Shown: positions 7,401 through 15,728, numbered from the stretch's first letter. The stretch: DNA of 26,212 bases from JBDTNL01 sp039933785 (GCA_039933785.1 JBDTNL010000054.1:1-26212), one strand, 5' to 3'. Numbers and translations: made by a program. Notes: a model not told the origin generated them from the letters alone.

Positions 7401-9777
7401 GCGGCGCCGCAGGGGCCGGCGTCGAAAGCAGGGACTTCATCTGCGCCGCGAGAGCGTCGGCCTCTTCGCCGCGGCCGGAAGCCCGGAGGAAAGCGGCGAA
7501 GGAGTCACCCACGCTCGTGAGCAGGGCGCGGTGGCTAGCCGGCCGGAGGAGCGCGATCGCCCACGCCCGCCGATATGCCGTTTCGGCTTCGCGGGTGTGC
7601 CCGAGATCGCGCTCGGATTCGGCGAGGCCCTGGCTGGTGTAACCGGCGAACATGTGTTCGGACTTGCCGGTGCGATCCCAGAACTCCAGCGCTTGCGTAT
7701 ACGCCGCCGCGGCTCCGGTCGCGTCGTGACGGGCTGCCGCGAGATCGCCCAGGTTGTGCAGACTAACTCCGATCTCGAGATGGTCCGGCGGCAGCGCCCG
7801 GCGCTTTATCGCGAGCGCCTTCTGCTGCAGCTGCAACGCCTCGTCGAACTGGCCCTCCGCGATCAAGGTGTTGCTCAAATTGTTGTAGCTCTGCGCCAGA
7901 TAGAGATGGTCCGGCGGCAGCGTGCGCTCCTTGATCGCCACCGCGCGCCGGTGCAGGCGCTCCGAATCGGCCCACCTCTTTTGGTCGTAATAGAAGTTCC
8001 CCAGATTGTTGAGCAGAGCCGAGACGCGCTCGGAATCGTGGCCGGTGGTCTGTTCGAGGAGCGGCAACGCCTCGTCATAGAGCGGTTCGACGCGTGCCGT
8101 GTGTCCGAGGTTGGACTCGACGCCGGCGAGCGCCACCAGCAGCGGCGCCAGCGTGCGCGGCCGCGGAGCGCGGCGTTCGATCGCCAGCCCGCGCTCGAGT
8201 ACTGGCTCAGCCTCGGCGTCACGGCCTTCGTCGTGCAACAGATGGCCGAGGCTCAGCAGGCTGTCCGCGACTTCCGGGCTGGCGCTGCCGAGCTCGCGCT
8301 CGCGCAGCGCCAGGGCGCGGCGGAGCAGGGGCTCCGACTGGGGATAGAGACTGAGCGTGCGATACACATCGCCCACCGTGTCGAGGAGCTTCGCGCGCAC
8401 GCGAGGTTGCCCGGTGAGCTCGCCCTCGAGTCGCGCCGCGCCGCGATTGAGGATCTGGCGCGCGGTGGCGTCGGGGCTGGCGCCCCGGCCGGGGTCGGAG
8501 AACTGGAAGAGACTGACCATGAAGTCGGCCACTTCGCTCGCCGCCGCGGCCTCCTGGTTGGCGCGCGTTGCCTCGCGGTTGGCGCGCCGCGCTTCGAACG
8601 TCCGCGCCAGCAATCCGCCGATCAGCGTCAGCAAGGTGAGACCCACTGCGATCACTCCGCCACGGTGACGGCGGACGAACTTGCGCGTCCGATAGCCGGG
8701 GCTGGGCGCCGCGGCCAGAACGGGTTCGTGCGCGAGATAGCGCCGCACGTCGCCGGCGAAGGCTGAAGCCGACGGGTAGCGATCGCCGCGCTCGCGGGCC
8801 ATCGCCTTGAGGACGATCCAATCGAGATCCTGGCGCAGGCGGCGCCATTGCGTGCGCGAGTCGGTCGAGCGCAAGGCCGCGATCTCGACGCGTCGCGGTT
8901 CCGGGAGCGTCGCCAGGTACGAGCTCGGCCGCGGAGTATTGCCGGCCATGATGCGTTCGAGCGCCTCCTGCCCCCCTTCGTTACCGAACGGCTGCTCGCC
9001 GACCAGAAGCTGGAAGAGCACGACCCCGAGCGCGTAGACGTCGGAACGGGTGTCCAGATCGACCTCGCCGCGGGTGGCCGGAATGGACTCCGGACTGAGA
9101 TACGAGGGAGTTCCGAGCAGGAGCGAGGACTGGGTGAGGCTCTCATTCGACAAGGGCTCGTCGAGGGCCTTGGCGATGCCGAAGTCGATGATCTTCGGGG
9201 TCGGATGGCCCTCGATGTCGGCGATCAGCACGTTGCTTGGTTTGAGGTCGCGATGCAGGATCGCCTTCTGGTGCGCGTGCTCGACGCCCTCACAGACCTC
9301 GAGGAAGAGCTCGAGACGCAGTTCGATCGGTAGCCGGAGACGGTCGCAATGCTCGGTGATCGGCAGCCCGGGGACGTACTCGAGCGCGATCCAGGGTTGT
9401 CCGTCGGTGCTCCAGCCCGCGTCGTACACCTGCGCTACATTGGGGTGATTCAACCGCGCCATCGCCTGGCGTTCCGCGCCGAACCGGCGCTGGCGCTGCG
9501 GATCCAGATGGCTGGCGCGGATCAGCTTGAGCGCTACGCGGCGTTTGATCGGCGCCGTGCGCTCCGCCAGGTAGACCGTGCCCATGCCGCCCTCGCCGAG
9601 CAACTCGAGCACGCGGTAAGGGCCGATCTGCTCCGGCAGCGGGGTCGGCGGGCGAACGCCCGCGGTGGCCTCGACCGATTCGGTCGTCGCCTCCTCGGCA
9701 CCACCGATGGGATGAATTCGGAACGCCTCGGTCGGCACCTCGACCGCCGATCGCGGATTGCGAGGGTCGTCGCTCAC
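7387..9777 (-). CDS. Receptor Ser/Thr protein kinase with C-terminal TPRs
   Basis: A 796-aa Hanks-type kinase. The kinase domain spans ~54-335: glycine loop GEGGMG (61-66), catalytic Lys in VALKLI (K84), HRDLKPSN (175-182), DFG (198-200) and the activation segment LLGTPSYLSPE. A basic juxtamembrane stretch and one membrane helix (~373-391) follow, then ~400 residues of TPR-like repeats (ALALRERELG, LERGLAIERR, AVAIKERTLPPDHLYLAQSYNNL, ALAIKRRALPPDHLEIGVSLHNLGDL). This is the standard layout of acidobacterial and myxobacterial STKs; the TPR domain should be outside the cytoplasm and sense or bind a partner protein. The start is GTG at 9777. A minus-strand TACAGT box lies ~36 nt upstream. No cognate sigma factor or phosphatase is adjacent. 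It overlaps the secreted-protein gene tail to tail by 14 bp. Confidence 0.95.
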   Translation of the reverse strand: MSDDPRNPRSAVEVPTEAFRIHPIGGAEEATTESVEATAGVRPPTPLPEQIGPYRVLELLGEGGMGTVYLAERTAPIKRRVALKLIRASHLDPQRQRRFGAERQAMARLNHPNVAQVYDAGWSTDGQPWIALEYVPGLPITEHCDRLRLPIELRLELFLEVCEGVEHAHQKAILHRDLKPSNVLIADIEGHPTPKIIDFGIAKALDEPLSNESLTQSSLLLGTPSYLSPESIPATRGEVDLDTRSDVYALGVVLFQLLVGEQPFGNEGGQEALERIMAGNTPRPSSYLATLPEPRRVEIAALRSTDSRTQWRRLRQDLDWIVLKAMARERGDRYPSASAFAGDVRRYLAHEPVLAAAPSPGYRTRKFVRRHRGGVIAVGLTLLTLIGGLLARTFEARRANREATRANQEAAAASEVADFMVSLFQFSDPGRGASPDATARQILNRGAARLEGELTGQPRVRAKLLDTVGDVYRTLSLYPQSEPLLRRALALRERELGSASPEVADSLLSLGHLLHDEGRDAEAEPVLERGLAIERRAPRPRTLAPLLVALAGVESNLGHTARVEPLYDEALPLLEQTTGHDSERVSALLNNLGNFYYDQKRWADSERLHRRAVAIKERTLPPDHLYLAQSYNNLSNTLIAEGQFDEALQLQQKALAIKRRALPPDHLEIGVSLHNLGDLAAARHDATGAAAAYTQALEFWDRTGKSEHMFAGYTSQGLAESERDLGHTREAETAYRRAWAIALLRPASHRALLTSVGDSFAAFLRASGRGEEADALAAQMKSLLSTPAPAAPPTAG

Positions 9778-9817
9778 GGCCGCGGAGTCTCCGTCGATCG
9801 GGTCATGGATCGCACCG

Positions 9818-9828
9818 ACTGTAACAGT
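9818..9828. repeat. 11-bp perfect palindrome in the kinase/FAN1 divergent intergenic region
   Basis: ACTGTAACAGT is symmetric around the central A. It lies between the kinase start (9777, minus) and the FAN1 start (9873/9876, plus) and overlaps a TACAGT box on the minus strand. It could be an operator; no regulator is identified. Confidence 0.3.
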
Positions 9829-9872
9829 GCCGCCTCTCGGGCGGAGACGCTCTCGACGGTCTAGGATCTCGT

Positions 9873-11396
9873 TTGGTGTCTGCGTTCCGCGAACCAGAGC
9901 CCGGCCGGCGCTTGCGCACGGGCTACTACCTCGACAACTTCGAGGTTCTACTCGCTAGCGTCGAGGCGCGCTACGGCGACCTCCTTGCCCCCGGTGAGCT
10001 CGAGTTCCTGAAGGATTTTCGCGCCCTCCCACTGGGCTCCCGGCGTCTCTGGGTTCGGTTGCTGACCCGCAAGGGCCCTGGGTTCGAGGTCGATCGCTTG
10101 CGCTATTGCGAGATCGAGATCTCCGCGGCGGTCGAGGCGTTGAGGGAGAGTGGCTTCGCCGAAGAGGCTCTTGGAGAGGGCGAATCGCGGTATCTGGCGT
10201 TGCGCCGCGTGGACTCGCTACGGGTCTTTCGATTGTTGTTCTTCGGCAACCTACGGCAGGACGGCACGGAGTTCATTCTGCGCGATCTGGGTGTTCTCCG
10301 CTTCGAGGCCTACCCGCTGCTTGCGGAATCGCGTACGTTCTCCAACCGCGAGGCCGTGGACCGTCACCTCGAGCTTAGCGAGCGTAGAGCAGTGATCGAG
10401 AGTTGCCTGGCCGCGAAGTCCCCCGAGATGCTCGAACGCGCTGCGCTCATCGCCGAGGAAGTGGCCGGCGAGGAGTGGCAGGGTAGTCTGCGCCGTCGGG
10501 CGGACCGCCTGGTGCTTGCCGCTGCACGCGCCCTGGAGCGCGGTGGGGAGTCGGATCGCTCCCTCGCCTTGTACTCCGCCGTCGAAGCGCCGCCGGCCCG
10601 CGAGCGGCGAGTCCGAATACTGGCAGGCCGCGGGGCCCTGGATCGCGCCGCGGCTCTCGGTCGGGAAATCGCTCTCTCGCCGCGCGACGAGAGCGAACGA
10701 GTGTTCGGCGAGGATTTCGGTCGCCGTCTCGACGCGCGGCGCGCCGGGGTCCTTTGTCCGCGTCGCCGACCGGCCATCCTCCCGCACCGGGAGCTCAAAG
10801 CGCGGCGGTCGGCGGGGAGCGTCGAAGACGCAGCGCTCGAGGCCCTGGCCGGAGAGGGGTATCGCGGTTTCTTCGCCGAGAACTGGCTGTGGCGCGCACT
10901 CTTTGGCCTGGCCTTCTGGGACGTCGTGTTCGCGCCGGTGCCGGGAGCCTTCGCGCATCCGTTTCAATACGGTCCACTCGATTTGCACGCCGGCTTTCGC
11001 GCCGCCCGGAGCGAGCTCGTCGACCGCCGGCTCGAAGACCTCCGCGGCATGGGCACGATCAGCCATCTCCTGAGGGTCTGGGATGGCAAGCGGGGTATCG
11101 CCAATCACCTGGTGCCGTGGAACGGAGACTTGCTGCCGCACCTGGAGCTGGCGACGCGAGCGATCCGCGGATCGGAGCTGGCCGCGATCAGCGACCGCCT
11201 CAGCCGCGATCTGCCGCGCTACGGACACGGCCTGCCCGATCTGTTCCTCGTCCACCCCGAACGGGGCTCGTGGATGTTGGCGGAGATCAAGGCGCCCGGC
11301 GATACGTTACGCCCCGAGCAGCGCGGATGGCTGGAATACCTAGCCGGTCACGGGATCGCCGCCGCCGTGATCCACTTGCGTTGGCATTCAACCTAG
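9873..11396 (+). CDS. FAN1-type structure-specific nuclease (VRR-NUC)
   Basis: A 507-aa bacterial FAN1 homologue. The N-terminus RTGYYLDNFEVLLASVEARY and the block LWVRLLTRKGPGF match the DNA-binding region of FAN1; the middle is helical and TPR-like (~170-290); the C-terminal VRR-NUC domain (~380-505) carries the catalytic set LPDLF with P455-D456 and E471-I-K473 in AEIKAPGD. The D-to-E spacing of 15 and E-x-K are the same as D960/E975/K977 of human FAN1. The family cuts 5' flaps and unhooks DNA interstrand crosslinks. Start: TTG at 9873 or the next codon GTG at 9876; a TAGGAT box (9862-9867) lies 5 or 8 nt before these. It is divergent from the kinase and is followed after 9 bases by terC with its own promoter box. 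Confidence 0.92.
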   Translation: MVSAFREPEPGRRLRTGYYLDNFEVLLASVEARYGDLLAPGELEFLKDFRALPLGSRRLWVRLLTRKGPGFEVDRLRYCEIEISAAVEALRESGFAEEALGEGESRYLALRRVDSLRVFRLLFFGNLRQDGTEFILRDLGVLRFEAYPLLAESRTFSNREAVDRHLELSERRAVIESCLAAKSPEMLERAALIAEEVAGEEWQGSLRRRADRLVLAAARALERGGESDRSLALYSAVEAPPARERRVRILAGRGALDRAAALGREIALSPRDESERVFGEDFGRRLDARRAGVLCPRRRPAILPHRELKARRSAGSVEDAALEALAGEGYRGFFAENWLWRALFGLAFWDVVFAPVPGAFAHPFQYGPLDLHAGFRAARSELVDRRLEDLRGMGTISHLLRVWDGKRGIANHLVPWNGDLLPHLELATRAIRGSELAAISDRLSRDLPRYGHGLPDLFLVHPERGSWMLAEIKAPGDTLRPEQRGWLEYLAGHGIAAAVIHLRWHST

Positions 11397-11399
11397 AAT
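11394..11399 (+). promoter_or_regulatory. Leaderless-type -10 box (TAGAAT) of the terC operon
   Basis: TAGAAT overlaps the FAN1 stop codon (TAG at 11394-11396) and is followed by six bases and the ATG at 11406. There is no Shine-Dalgarno sequence. Confidence 0.6.
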
Positions 11400-11405
11400 T
11401 CCGCC

Positions 11406-12146
11406 ATGTCATGGATGACCGACCCGCAGGCCTGGATCTCGCTCGCCACCCTCTTCGTGCTCGAGGTGGTGTTGGGAATCGACAACATCATCTTTCTCGC
11501 CATCCTGGTCGGCAAGCTGCCGGCCGGGCAACAGCAGCGGGCCCGGCGCCTGGGGCTCGGCCTCGCGATGCTGCTCCGCATCGCGCTCCTGCTCTCGCTC
11601 GCCTGGCTGTCGCGCCTGACGACGCCGCTGTTCGAGGTGCTGGGCGTGGCGGTGACGGTGCGCACGATCATCCTGGTGCTCGGCGGCCTGTTCCTGATCG
11701 GCAAGAGCACCTTCGAGATCCACGAGCGTCTCGAGGGTGAGGACGGCGCCAGCGACCCGCCGGGCCGGGCTTCGTTCGGCGCCATCCTGATGCAGATCCT
11801 GGTCCTCGACTTGGTGTTCTCCTTCGATTCCGTGATCACCGCGGTGGGCATGGCGCAGGAAGTTCAGATCATGATCGCGGCCGTGGTGATGGCCGTGCTG
11901 GTGATGATGTTCTTCGCCGGTCCGGTGGGCAACTTCGTCGACCGGCACCCCACGGTCAAGATGTTGGCGCTGTCGTTCCTGTTGCTCATCGGCGTCACTC
12001 TCATCGCCGATGGTCTCGGTCAGCACATTCCGAAGGGCTACATCTATTTCGCGATGGCGTTCTCGGTCTTCGTCGAGATGCTCAACCTGAAGCTGCGCAA
12101 GCTCGCGAAACCGGTGCGGCTTCGCGAGCCTTATTCGGAAGGATGA
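11406..12146 (+). CDS. TerC-family integral membrane protein
   Basis: A 246-aa protein with about seven membrane helices. The family signature is clear: LEVVLGIDNIIFLAILVGKLP, with E20, D26 and N27 inside the first helix, and its repeat DLVFSFDSVITAVGMA in the second half. The loop after helix 3 (RLEGEDGASDPPGRASF) separates the two halves. Members are linked to tellurite resistance and, more recently, to manganese export and metallation of exported proteins; the acidic intramembrane residues fit metal binding. The ATG at 11406 is leaderless by the TAGAAT spacing. It overlaps the next gene by 4 bp (ATGA), so the two membrane proteins are coupled. Confidence 0.95.
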   Translation: MSWMTDPQAWISLATLFVLEVVLGIDNIIFLAILVGKLPAGQQQRARRLGLGLAMLLRIALLLSLAWLSRLTTPLFEVLGVAVTVRTIILVLGGLFLIGKSTFEIHERLEGEDGASDPPGRASFGAILMQILVLDLVFSFDSVITAVGMAQEVQIMIAAVVMAVLVMMFFAGPVGNFVDRHPTVKMLALSFLLLIGVTLIADGLGQHIPKGYIYFAMAFSVFVEMLNLKLRKLAKPVRLREPYSEG

Positions 12147-12490
12147 CGATCATGTTCGAGCGCATGAAGGAGCCGCTGGCCTCGCGCGGTATTTTCCTGC
12201 GCCGGCTGGCCGCCAGTACGACCACGGGCATGCTGGCGCTCGTGGGCTCTCTAGCCGCGGGCATGCTCGGCTATCACGCCCTCGAAGGGCTCGGCTGGGT
12301 CGATGCGTTCTTGAATGCCGCCATGCTGATGGGCGGCATGGGCCCGCTCGACCATCAGCGCAACGACGCCGGGAAGATCTTCGAGGGCGTCTATGCGCTC
12401 TACTGCGGCCTGGCGGTGATCACCATCGCCGGCGTAATAGCCGCGCCGGTCGTCCACCGCTTCCTGCACAAGCACTTCAACGAGAACTGA
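12143..12490 (+). CDS. Small channel-like membrane protein coupled to terC
   Basis: A 115-aa protein with a first membrane helix (~24-48), a short hydrophobic, possibly re-entrant stretch WVDAFLNAAMLMGGMGPLDH (~52-71) and a final helix (~83-104) ending in HRFLHKHF. Helix, glycine-rich GGMGP loop and helix resemble the pore of two-helix cation channels, but the canonical TxGYG filter is absent, so channel function is only a suggestion. The start is ATG 12143, which overlaps the terC stop; ATG at 12152 is an alternative. The conserved-looking GKIFEGVYALYCGL suggests a real family. Its stop sits in a hairpin shared with the convergent fadL-type gene. Confidence 0.75.
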   Translation: MTIMFERMKEPLASRGIFLRRLAASTTTGMLALVGSLAAGMLGYHALEGLGWVDAFLNAAMLMGGMGPLDHQRNDAGKIFEGVYALYCGLAVITIAGVIAAPVVHRFLHKHFNEN

Positions 12491-12506
12491 CCGAGATCAG
12501 TTCTTG
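12481..12506. terminator. Convergent-junction hairpin with both stop codons in the stem
   Basis: AGAACTGA (12483-12490) and TCAGTTCT (12497-12504) form a perfect 8-bp stem with a 6-base loop, extendable to 10 bp by one G-T wobble and one C-G pair. The stem contains the TGA of the plus-strand gene (12488-12490) and the TGA of the minus-strand porin gene (12497-12499). There is no U-tract. Confidence 0.55.
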
Positions 12507-13804
12507 CCGAAGCGCCAGCGCACGCTGGCCGCGTACGCCTGATCGCGGGTGCTGTAGCGCCCAGTTGCCGCGAGATCGCGGAGATCCTGGCCGACGACGT
12601 CCCGGCTTTGCATCTGGTGGAGCGACCAGCCGATGTCGAAGCTGATCTGGGGAAAGTTGTAGCTCGCGCCGAGCGCGTAGACCATGGCGTCGCCGCGCGA
12701 GAAGCCGGGCTCGATCGTCGACAGTGGCACCGGCGTGGGTTCGAAAGCCAGTCCACCGAAGACCGAGATCGTGTCGGTCAAGTCGCCCTCGACGCCGAGG
12801 CGCAGGCTCAAGGTGTCGCGCCATTTGCGATCCTTGAACGAAATCGCCGCTGCCCCGATACCATTCGGAAAGTACGCGTAGCGATTGTCCGTCCGGCTCC
12901 AGGCGTTGAGCGCGGCGTCGAGCTCGACGCGCAGCTCGGGGTAGGGCGCGATCCAGACTCCGGCGGTCGCCTGAGGCGGGGTTTCGAAACGCAACTCGTA
13001 GGGGTGGGTGTCGAGCGCTGAGCCCACACCGGTCGATTGACCGGGGAGAGCGGGGAGCACGTCGGGCCGCAGCTCGCTGGTGAGTGAGCTGTTACCCTTC
13101 ACGGTCTCGGCGCTCCGCACCATGCCGCCGAAGCCCCAGACGTCGCTCTTGTACTGCACGCTGCCGTCGAAACCCAAGCCGCGGGTGCTCGCGTCGTAGT
13201 CCATCACCACTTCCTGGCTGGTGCCCGTGGCCTGTCCCGCCACGCGGACGTTGCGGCCCTCCTTGATCCGGCCATAGGCGTAGCGCACGCCGGCTCCCAC
13301 GCTCCAGTGGTCGTCGAGCCGGTAGGCCGACACCAGATGCAGGTCGGAGATCTGGACCTCCTCGCGTCGGGTCAGAAAGCGGCCGGGGAAAAGCCGCGGC
13401 ACCCAATTCACGTTGTCGAACATCGGCTCGTCGATGCCCAACCCGAAGGCGAAGCGCGAGTCTGTAGCGGCCTTCCAAGTCAGGTAGGCGCTGGGGGGGA
13501 AGTTGATCTCATGGCCGGTGTCGAAGCTCCCGGCGGCGTTCGTGTACGAGGGATAGGGGGTCGTGAAGTCGAAGCCCGCCTGGAGTTGCAGGCCGTCGAG
13601 GTGCACCAGGGCGGCAGGGTTGTAGCTCACCGCGGAGGGGTCCGCGCCGCGGGCCATGACGGCGCCGGCTTGACCGGTGGCGCGACCGCCGTGCTGGAAG
13701 ATCATGAAGCCCGTGCCGGAGGCTGGACCCGCCGCGGCCAAGGTGACGAGAGCGGCGCTCAGCGCAGCCAGTGTTAGCGGTGACCGGAAGTGAACGATGC
13801 GCAT
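12497..13804 (-). CDS. FadL/OMPP1/TodX-family outer membrane transporter
   Basis: A 435-aa outer membrane protein. A signal peptide (~1-29) is followed by the FadL N-terminal hatch: GFMIFQHGGRATGQAGAVMARGADPSAVSYNPAAL, with the invariant NPA at 62-64. The remainder alternates short beta strands, as in a 14-strand barrel, and ends in YAASVRWRFGKN. The family imports long-chain fatty acids or aromatic hydrocarbons. The frame stays open to 14317, but the true start is ATG 13804: it gives the signal peptide directly, has AGGAG ~10 nt upstream, and avoids overlap with the plus-strand gene. A TATCCT box (13843-13848, minus strand) 38 nt upstream is a likely -10. It is a single-gene unit converging on the channel-like gene. 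Confidence 0.93.
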   Translation of the reverse strand: MRIVHFRSPLTLAALSAALVTLAAAGPASGTGFMIFQHGGRATGQAGAVMARGADPSAVSYNPAALVHLDGLQLQAGFDFTTPYPSYTNAAGSFDTGHEINFPPSAYLTWKAATDSRFAFGLGIDEPMFDNVNWVPRLFPGRFLTRREEVQISDLHLVSAYRLDDHWSVGAGVRYAYGRIKEGRNVRVAGQATGTSQEVVMDYDASTRGLGFDGSVQYKSDVWGFGGMVRSAETVKGNSSLTSELRPDVLPALPGQSTGVGSALDTHPYELRFETPPQATAGVWIAPYPELRVELDAALNAWSRTDNRYAYFPNGIGAAAISFKDRKWRDTLSLRLGVEGDLTDTISVFGGLAFEPTPVPLSTIEPGFSRGDAMVYALGASYNFPQISFDIGWSLHQMQSRDVVGQDLRDLAATGRYSTRDQAYAASVRWRFGKN

Positions 13805-14093
13805 GCGGGAGGGTCTCCTGGAAGAACGAGCCTGAAGGACCCAGGATACCGCCATCGCTGTCCTCACCGCCAAAACTCGCATGCGGCGGGCGCGACTTTG
13901 TTCAATTGCCGAAGACGGGAGCGAGTGCATGGGCCGTCCGACGGCCTCGAGCGACCGTCTGGCCTGCCGGCCTTCAGGGTTACTCGCGCGACAACCTGTG
14001 GCGCGGTCCTTGCACCCTGCGTGGACCGTCTTAAGTCGCAACGCGAGCGCCACACCCCGTGGCTCTCTGCGGCGCGACCCAACCGGAGAATCT
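13805..14093. promoter_or_regulatory. Divergent intergenic region (porin / glycine-zipper gene)
   Basis: A 289-base gap between two divergent starts. On the minus strand, TATCCT at 13843-13848 is a probable -10 for the porin gene. On the plus strand, TTGCAC (14010-14015) and TAAGTC (14032-14037) with a 16-base spacer are a weak candidate promoter for the glycine-zipper gene. I see no convincing gene or RNA here. Confidence 0.35.
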
Positions 14094-14591
14094 ATGACCA
14101 AGAACATTGCGGTCGAGGACGCGACCAATCCTGATCCCATCACGGGCGAGCCCGGAGCGCATCCGGTAGGTACAGGCCTCGGCTCCGCGGGCGGAGCCGC
14201 CACTGGCGCTGCGATCGGTGCTGTTGGCGGTCCGCTCGGCGCGGCCATCGGCGGAGTGATCGGAGCGGTAGCGGGCGGCCTCGCGGGCCATGGTGTGGCC
14301 GAGATGGTCAACCCCACGCTCGAAGATGCGTACTGGCGAGAGAACTATCAGCGTCGCCCGTACGCCCAGGGCGGTACGTACGAGCAGTACCGAGACGCCT
14401 ACCGCTACGGCTGGGAAGCCCGCTCGCGGCACCCCGCCAGGCAGCACTTCAACGACGTGGAGCCGGAGCTCCGCCATGGCTGGCACGCGGCCCGGGGCTC
14501 CTCGACCCTCGAGTGGGAGGCCGCGCAGCACGCGACCAGGGATGCCTGGGAGCGCCTGGAACAGACGGAGCCGGGAACGATTCGGCCCTGA
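14094..14591 (+). CDS. Glycine-zipper protein
   Basis: A 165-aa protein. After DPITGEPGAHPVGTG comes a long glycine/alanine zipper (~27-68: GSAGGAATGAAIGAVGGPLG and GAAIGGVIGAVAGG) with small-xxx-small spacing, expected to pack into or against a membrane. The C-terminal part is hydrophilic with repeated aromatic turns (AYWRENYQRRPYAQGGTYEQYRDAYRYGWEAR) and ends with an acidic ELRHGWHAARGSSTLEWEAA segment. Such proteins are common in soil proteobacteria and acidobacteria and often stress-linked, but no function is established. No signal peptide precedes the zipper. ATG 14094 is chosen because GGAGA lies 6-8 nt before it and the preceding in-frame residues are low-complexity Arg/Ser. Confidence 0.8.
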   Translation: MTKNIAVEDATNPDPITGEPGAHPVGTGLGSAGGAATGAAIGAVGGPLGAAIGGVIGAVAGGLAGHGVAEMVNPTLEDAYWRENYQRRPYAQGGTYEQYRDAYRYGWEARSRHPARQHFNDVEPELRHGWHAARGSSTLEWEAAQHATRDAWERLEQTEPGTIRP

Positions 14592-14654
14592 ATACCTCGG
14601 GCGCCCCGTCACGTGCGGGGCGCCAGTTAACCGCTCGAGTGCTCCCTGCTGGTC

Positions 14655-14660
14655 TAAAAT
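14655..14660 (+). promoter_or_regulatory. Leaderless-type -10 box (TAAAAT) of the MscS-type gene
   Basis: TAAAAT is followed by six bases and the GTG at 14667. No Shine-Dalgarno sequence is present. It is the closest match to the TATAAT consensus in the leaderless set. Confidence 0.6.
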
Positions 14661-14666
14661 CGCCGG

Positions 14667-15728
14667 GTGAAGAGAGATCTCGAATCCGCCGCGAACAGCG
14701 TGCGGCGAGTCGTGCTGGGATTCAGCATGGCGCTGCTTGCCGCCGCTTGGCTGGCGAGCGCCGGGATGGCCCAGCCCCTGGTGCGGCAGCTCCAACGCAT
14801 GGCGCACTCCATGCAGCCGGGTGTGGTGACCGAAAACGCCCCCGCAACCACGGCCGAGTTCGAGTGGATGCCCCCGGGCGAGCTAGCGCGGGCGCTGCGG
14901 GCGAAGATCCAGGACCGCGCGCCGATCCTGCTCGGCGAGCTCGTCGCCGCCCTCGTCGTCCTCACGTTCTTTTACCTGTTGCAGCGCGCCGCGGTGCGTA
15001 TCCTGCGCGGAGTGCTCGCCCGCACGAACGCCGAGCCCGCGGCGACCTCGATCGTCGTGAAGTTGACGCGCTACCTGCTGCTCGGCGTCGGCGTGCTGAC
15101 CGCGATGCAGCAGCTCGGCGTCCAGGTCACCTCGTTGCTCGCCGGAGTCGGCATCGCCGGCCTCGCGGTGGGCTTCGCGGCGCAGGACACGATCGCCAAC
15201 CTCATCGCGGGCTTCACATTGCTCCTCGAAAAGCCCTTCCGCATCGGCGATAGCGTGACCCTCGCCGGCACGATGGGTGAGGTGCTCGACATCGGCCTGC
15301 GCTCGACGCGCCTGCGGACGGCGGAGGTGCGCGATGCGTTCCTGCCCAACAAGGAAATCATCAATCACTTGATCGTGAACCACAGCATGACGCCGCGGCT
15401 GCGCCTCGACCTGGCGATCTCGGTCGGCTACTCGGCGGATTTGGATCGAGTTCGTGCCGTGTTGCTCTCGACCGTCGCCGGCGACGCCTTGATCGCGGAG
15501 AAGCCCCCTCCGCAAGTCGTCGTAGTGGCCCTGGGCGATTCGGGAGTCAACCTCGAGCTGCGTTTCTGGTTGAGCACGGGACTCGACCAAACGGGGGTGC
15601 GATTTCTGGTCCTCGAGCGGGCCAAGAAGGCGCTCGACGCCGCCGGCATCGAAATTCCCTCGCCGCAGCGCGTGATCCGGATCGAGGGCGGTGTCCCGCA
15701 ATCCCTGCCGGCGGATCTCGCGCGTTGA
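14667..15728 (+). CDS. MscS-family mechanosensitive ion channel
   Basis: A 353-aa small-conductance channel. Helices lie at ~14-34, ~86-106 and ~128-148; the pore helix TM3 follows as GVGIAGLAVGFAAQDTIANLIAGF (~159-182), with the Gly/Ala packing and AAQDT kink typical of MscS. The beta domain has EKPFRIGDSVTLAGTMGEVLDIGLRSTRLRT and FLPNKEIINHLIVNHS, and an alpha/beta C-terminal domain follows. Such channels open on membrane tension and protect against osmotic downshock. The first helix is followed by a ~50-residue periplasmic loop before TM1, longer than in E. coli MscS. The start is GTG 14667, set by the TAAAAT box. It is followed by the STAS gene, whose own promoter begins inside its stop. 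Confidence 0.93.
   Translation: MKRDLESAANSVRRVVLGFSMALLAAAWLASAGMAQPLVRQLQRMAHSMQPGVVTENAPATTAEFEWMPPGELARALRAKIQDRAPILLGELVAALVVLTFFYLLQRAAVRILRGVLARTNAEPAATSIVVKLTRYLLLGVGVLTAMQQLGVQVTSLLAGVGIAGLAVGFAAQDTIANLIAGFTLLLEKPFRIGDSVTLAGTMGEVLDIGLRSTRLRTAEVRDAFLPNKEIINHLIVNHSMTPRLRLDLAISVGYSADLDRVRAVLLSTVAGDALIAEKPPPQVVVVALGDSGVNLELRFWLSTGLDQTGVRFLVLERAKKALDAAGIEIPSPQRVIRIEGGVPQSLPADLAR

Noticed and set aside
7333..8766. 477-aa open frame on the plus strand
   Set aside because: It is antisense to the TPR region of the kinase gene, rich in Arg/Ala/Gly without family-like motifs, and an effect of high G+C.
12497..14317. 606-aa form of the FadL-type porin
   Set aside because: The upstream part overlaps the glycine-zipper gene, and the signal peptide with its Shine-Dalgarno sequence starts at 13804.
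13881..14591. 236-aa form of the glycine-zipper protein
   Set aside because: The first 71 residues are Arg/Ser-rich without structure, and the ATG at 14094 has GGAGA at proper distance.
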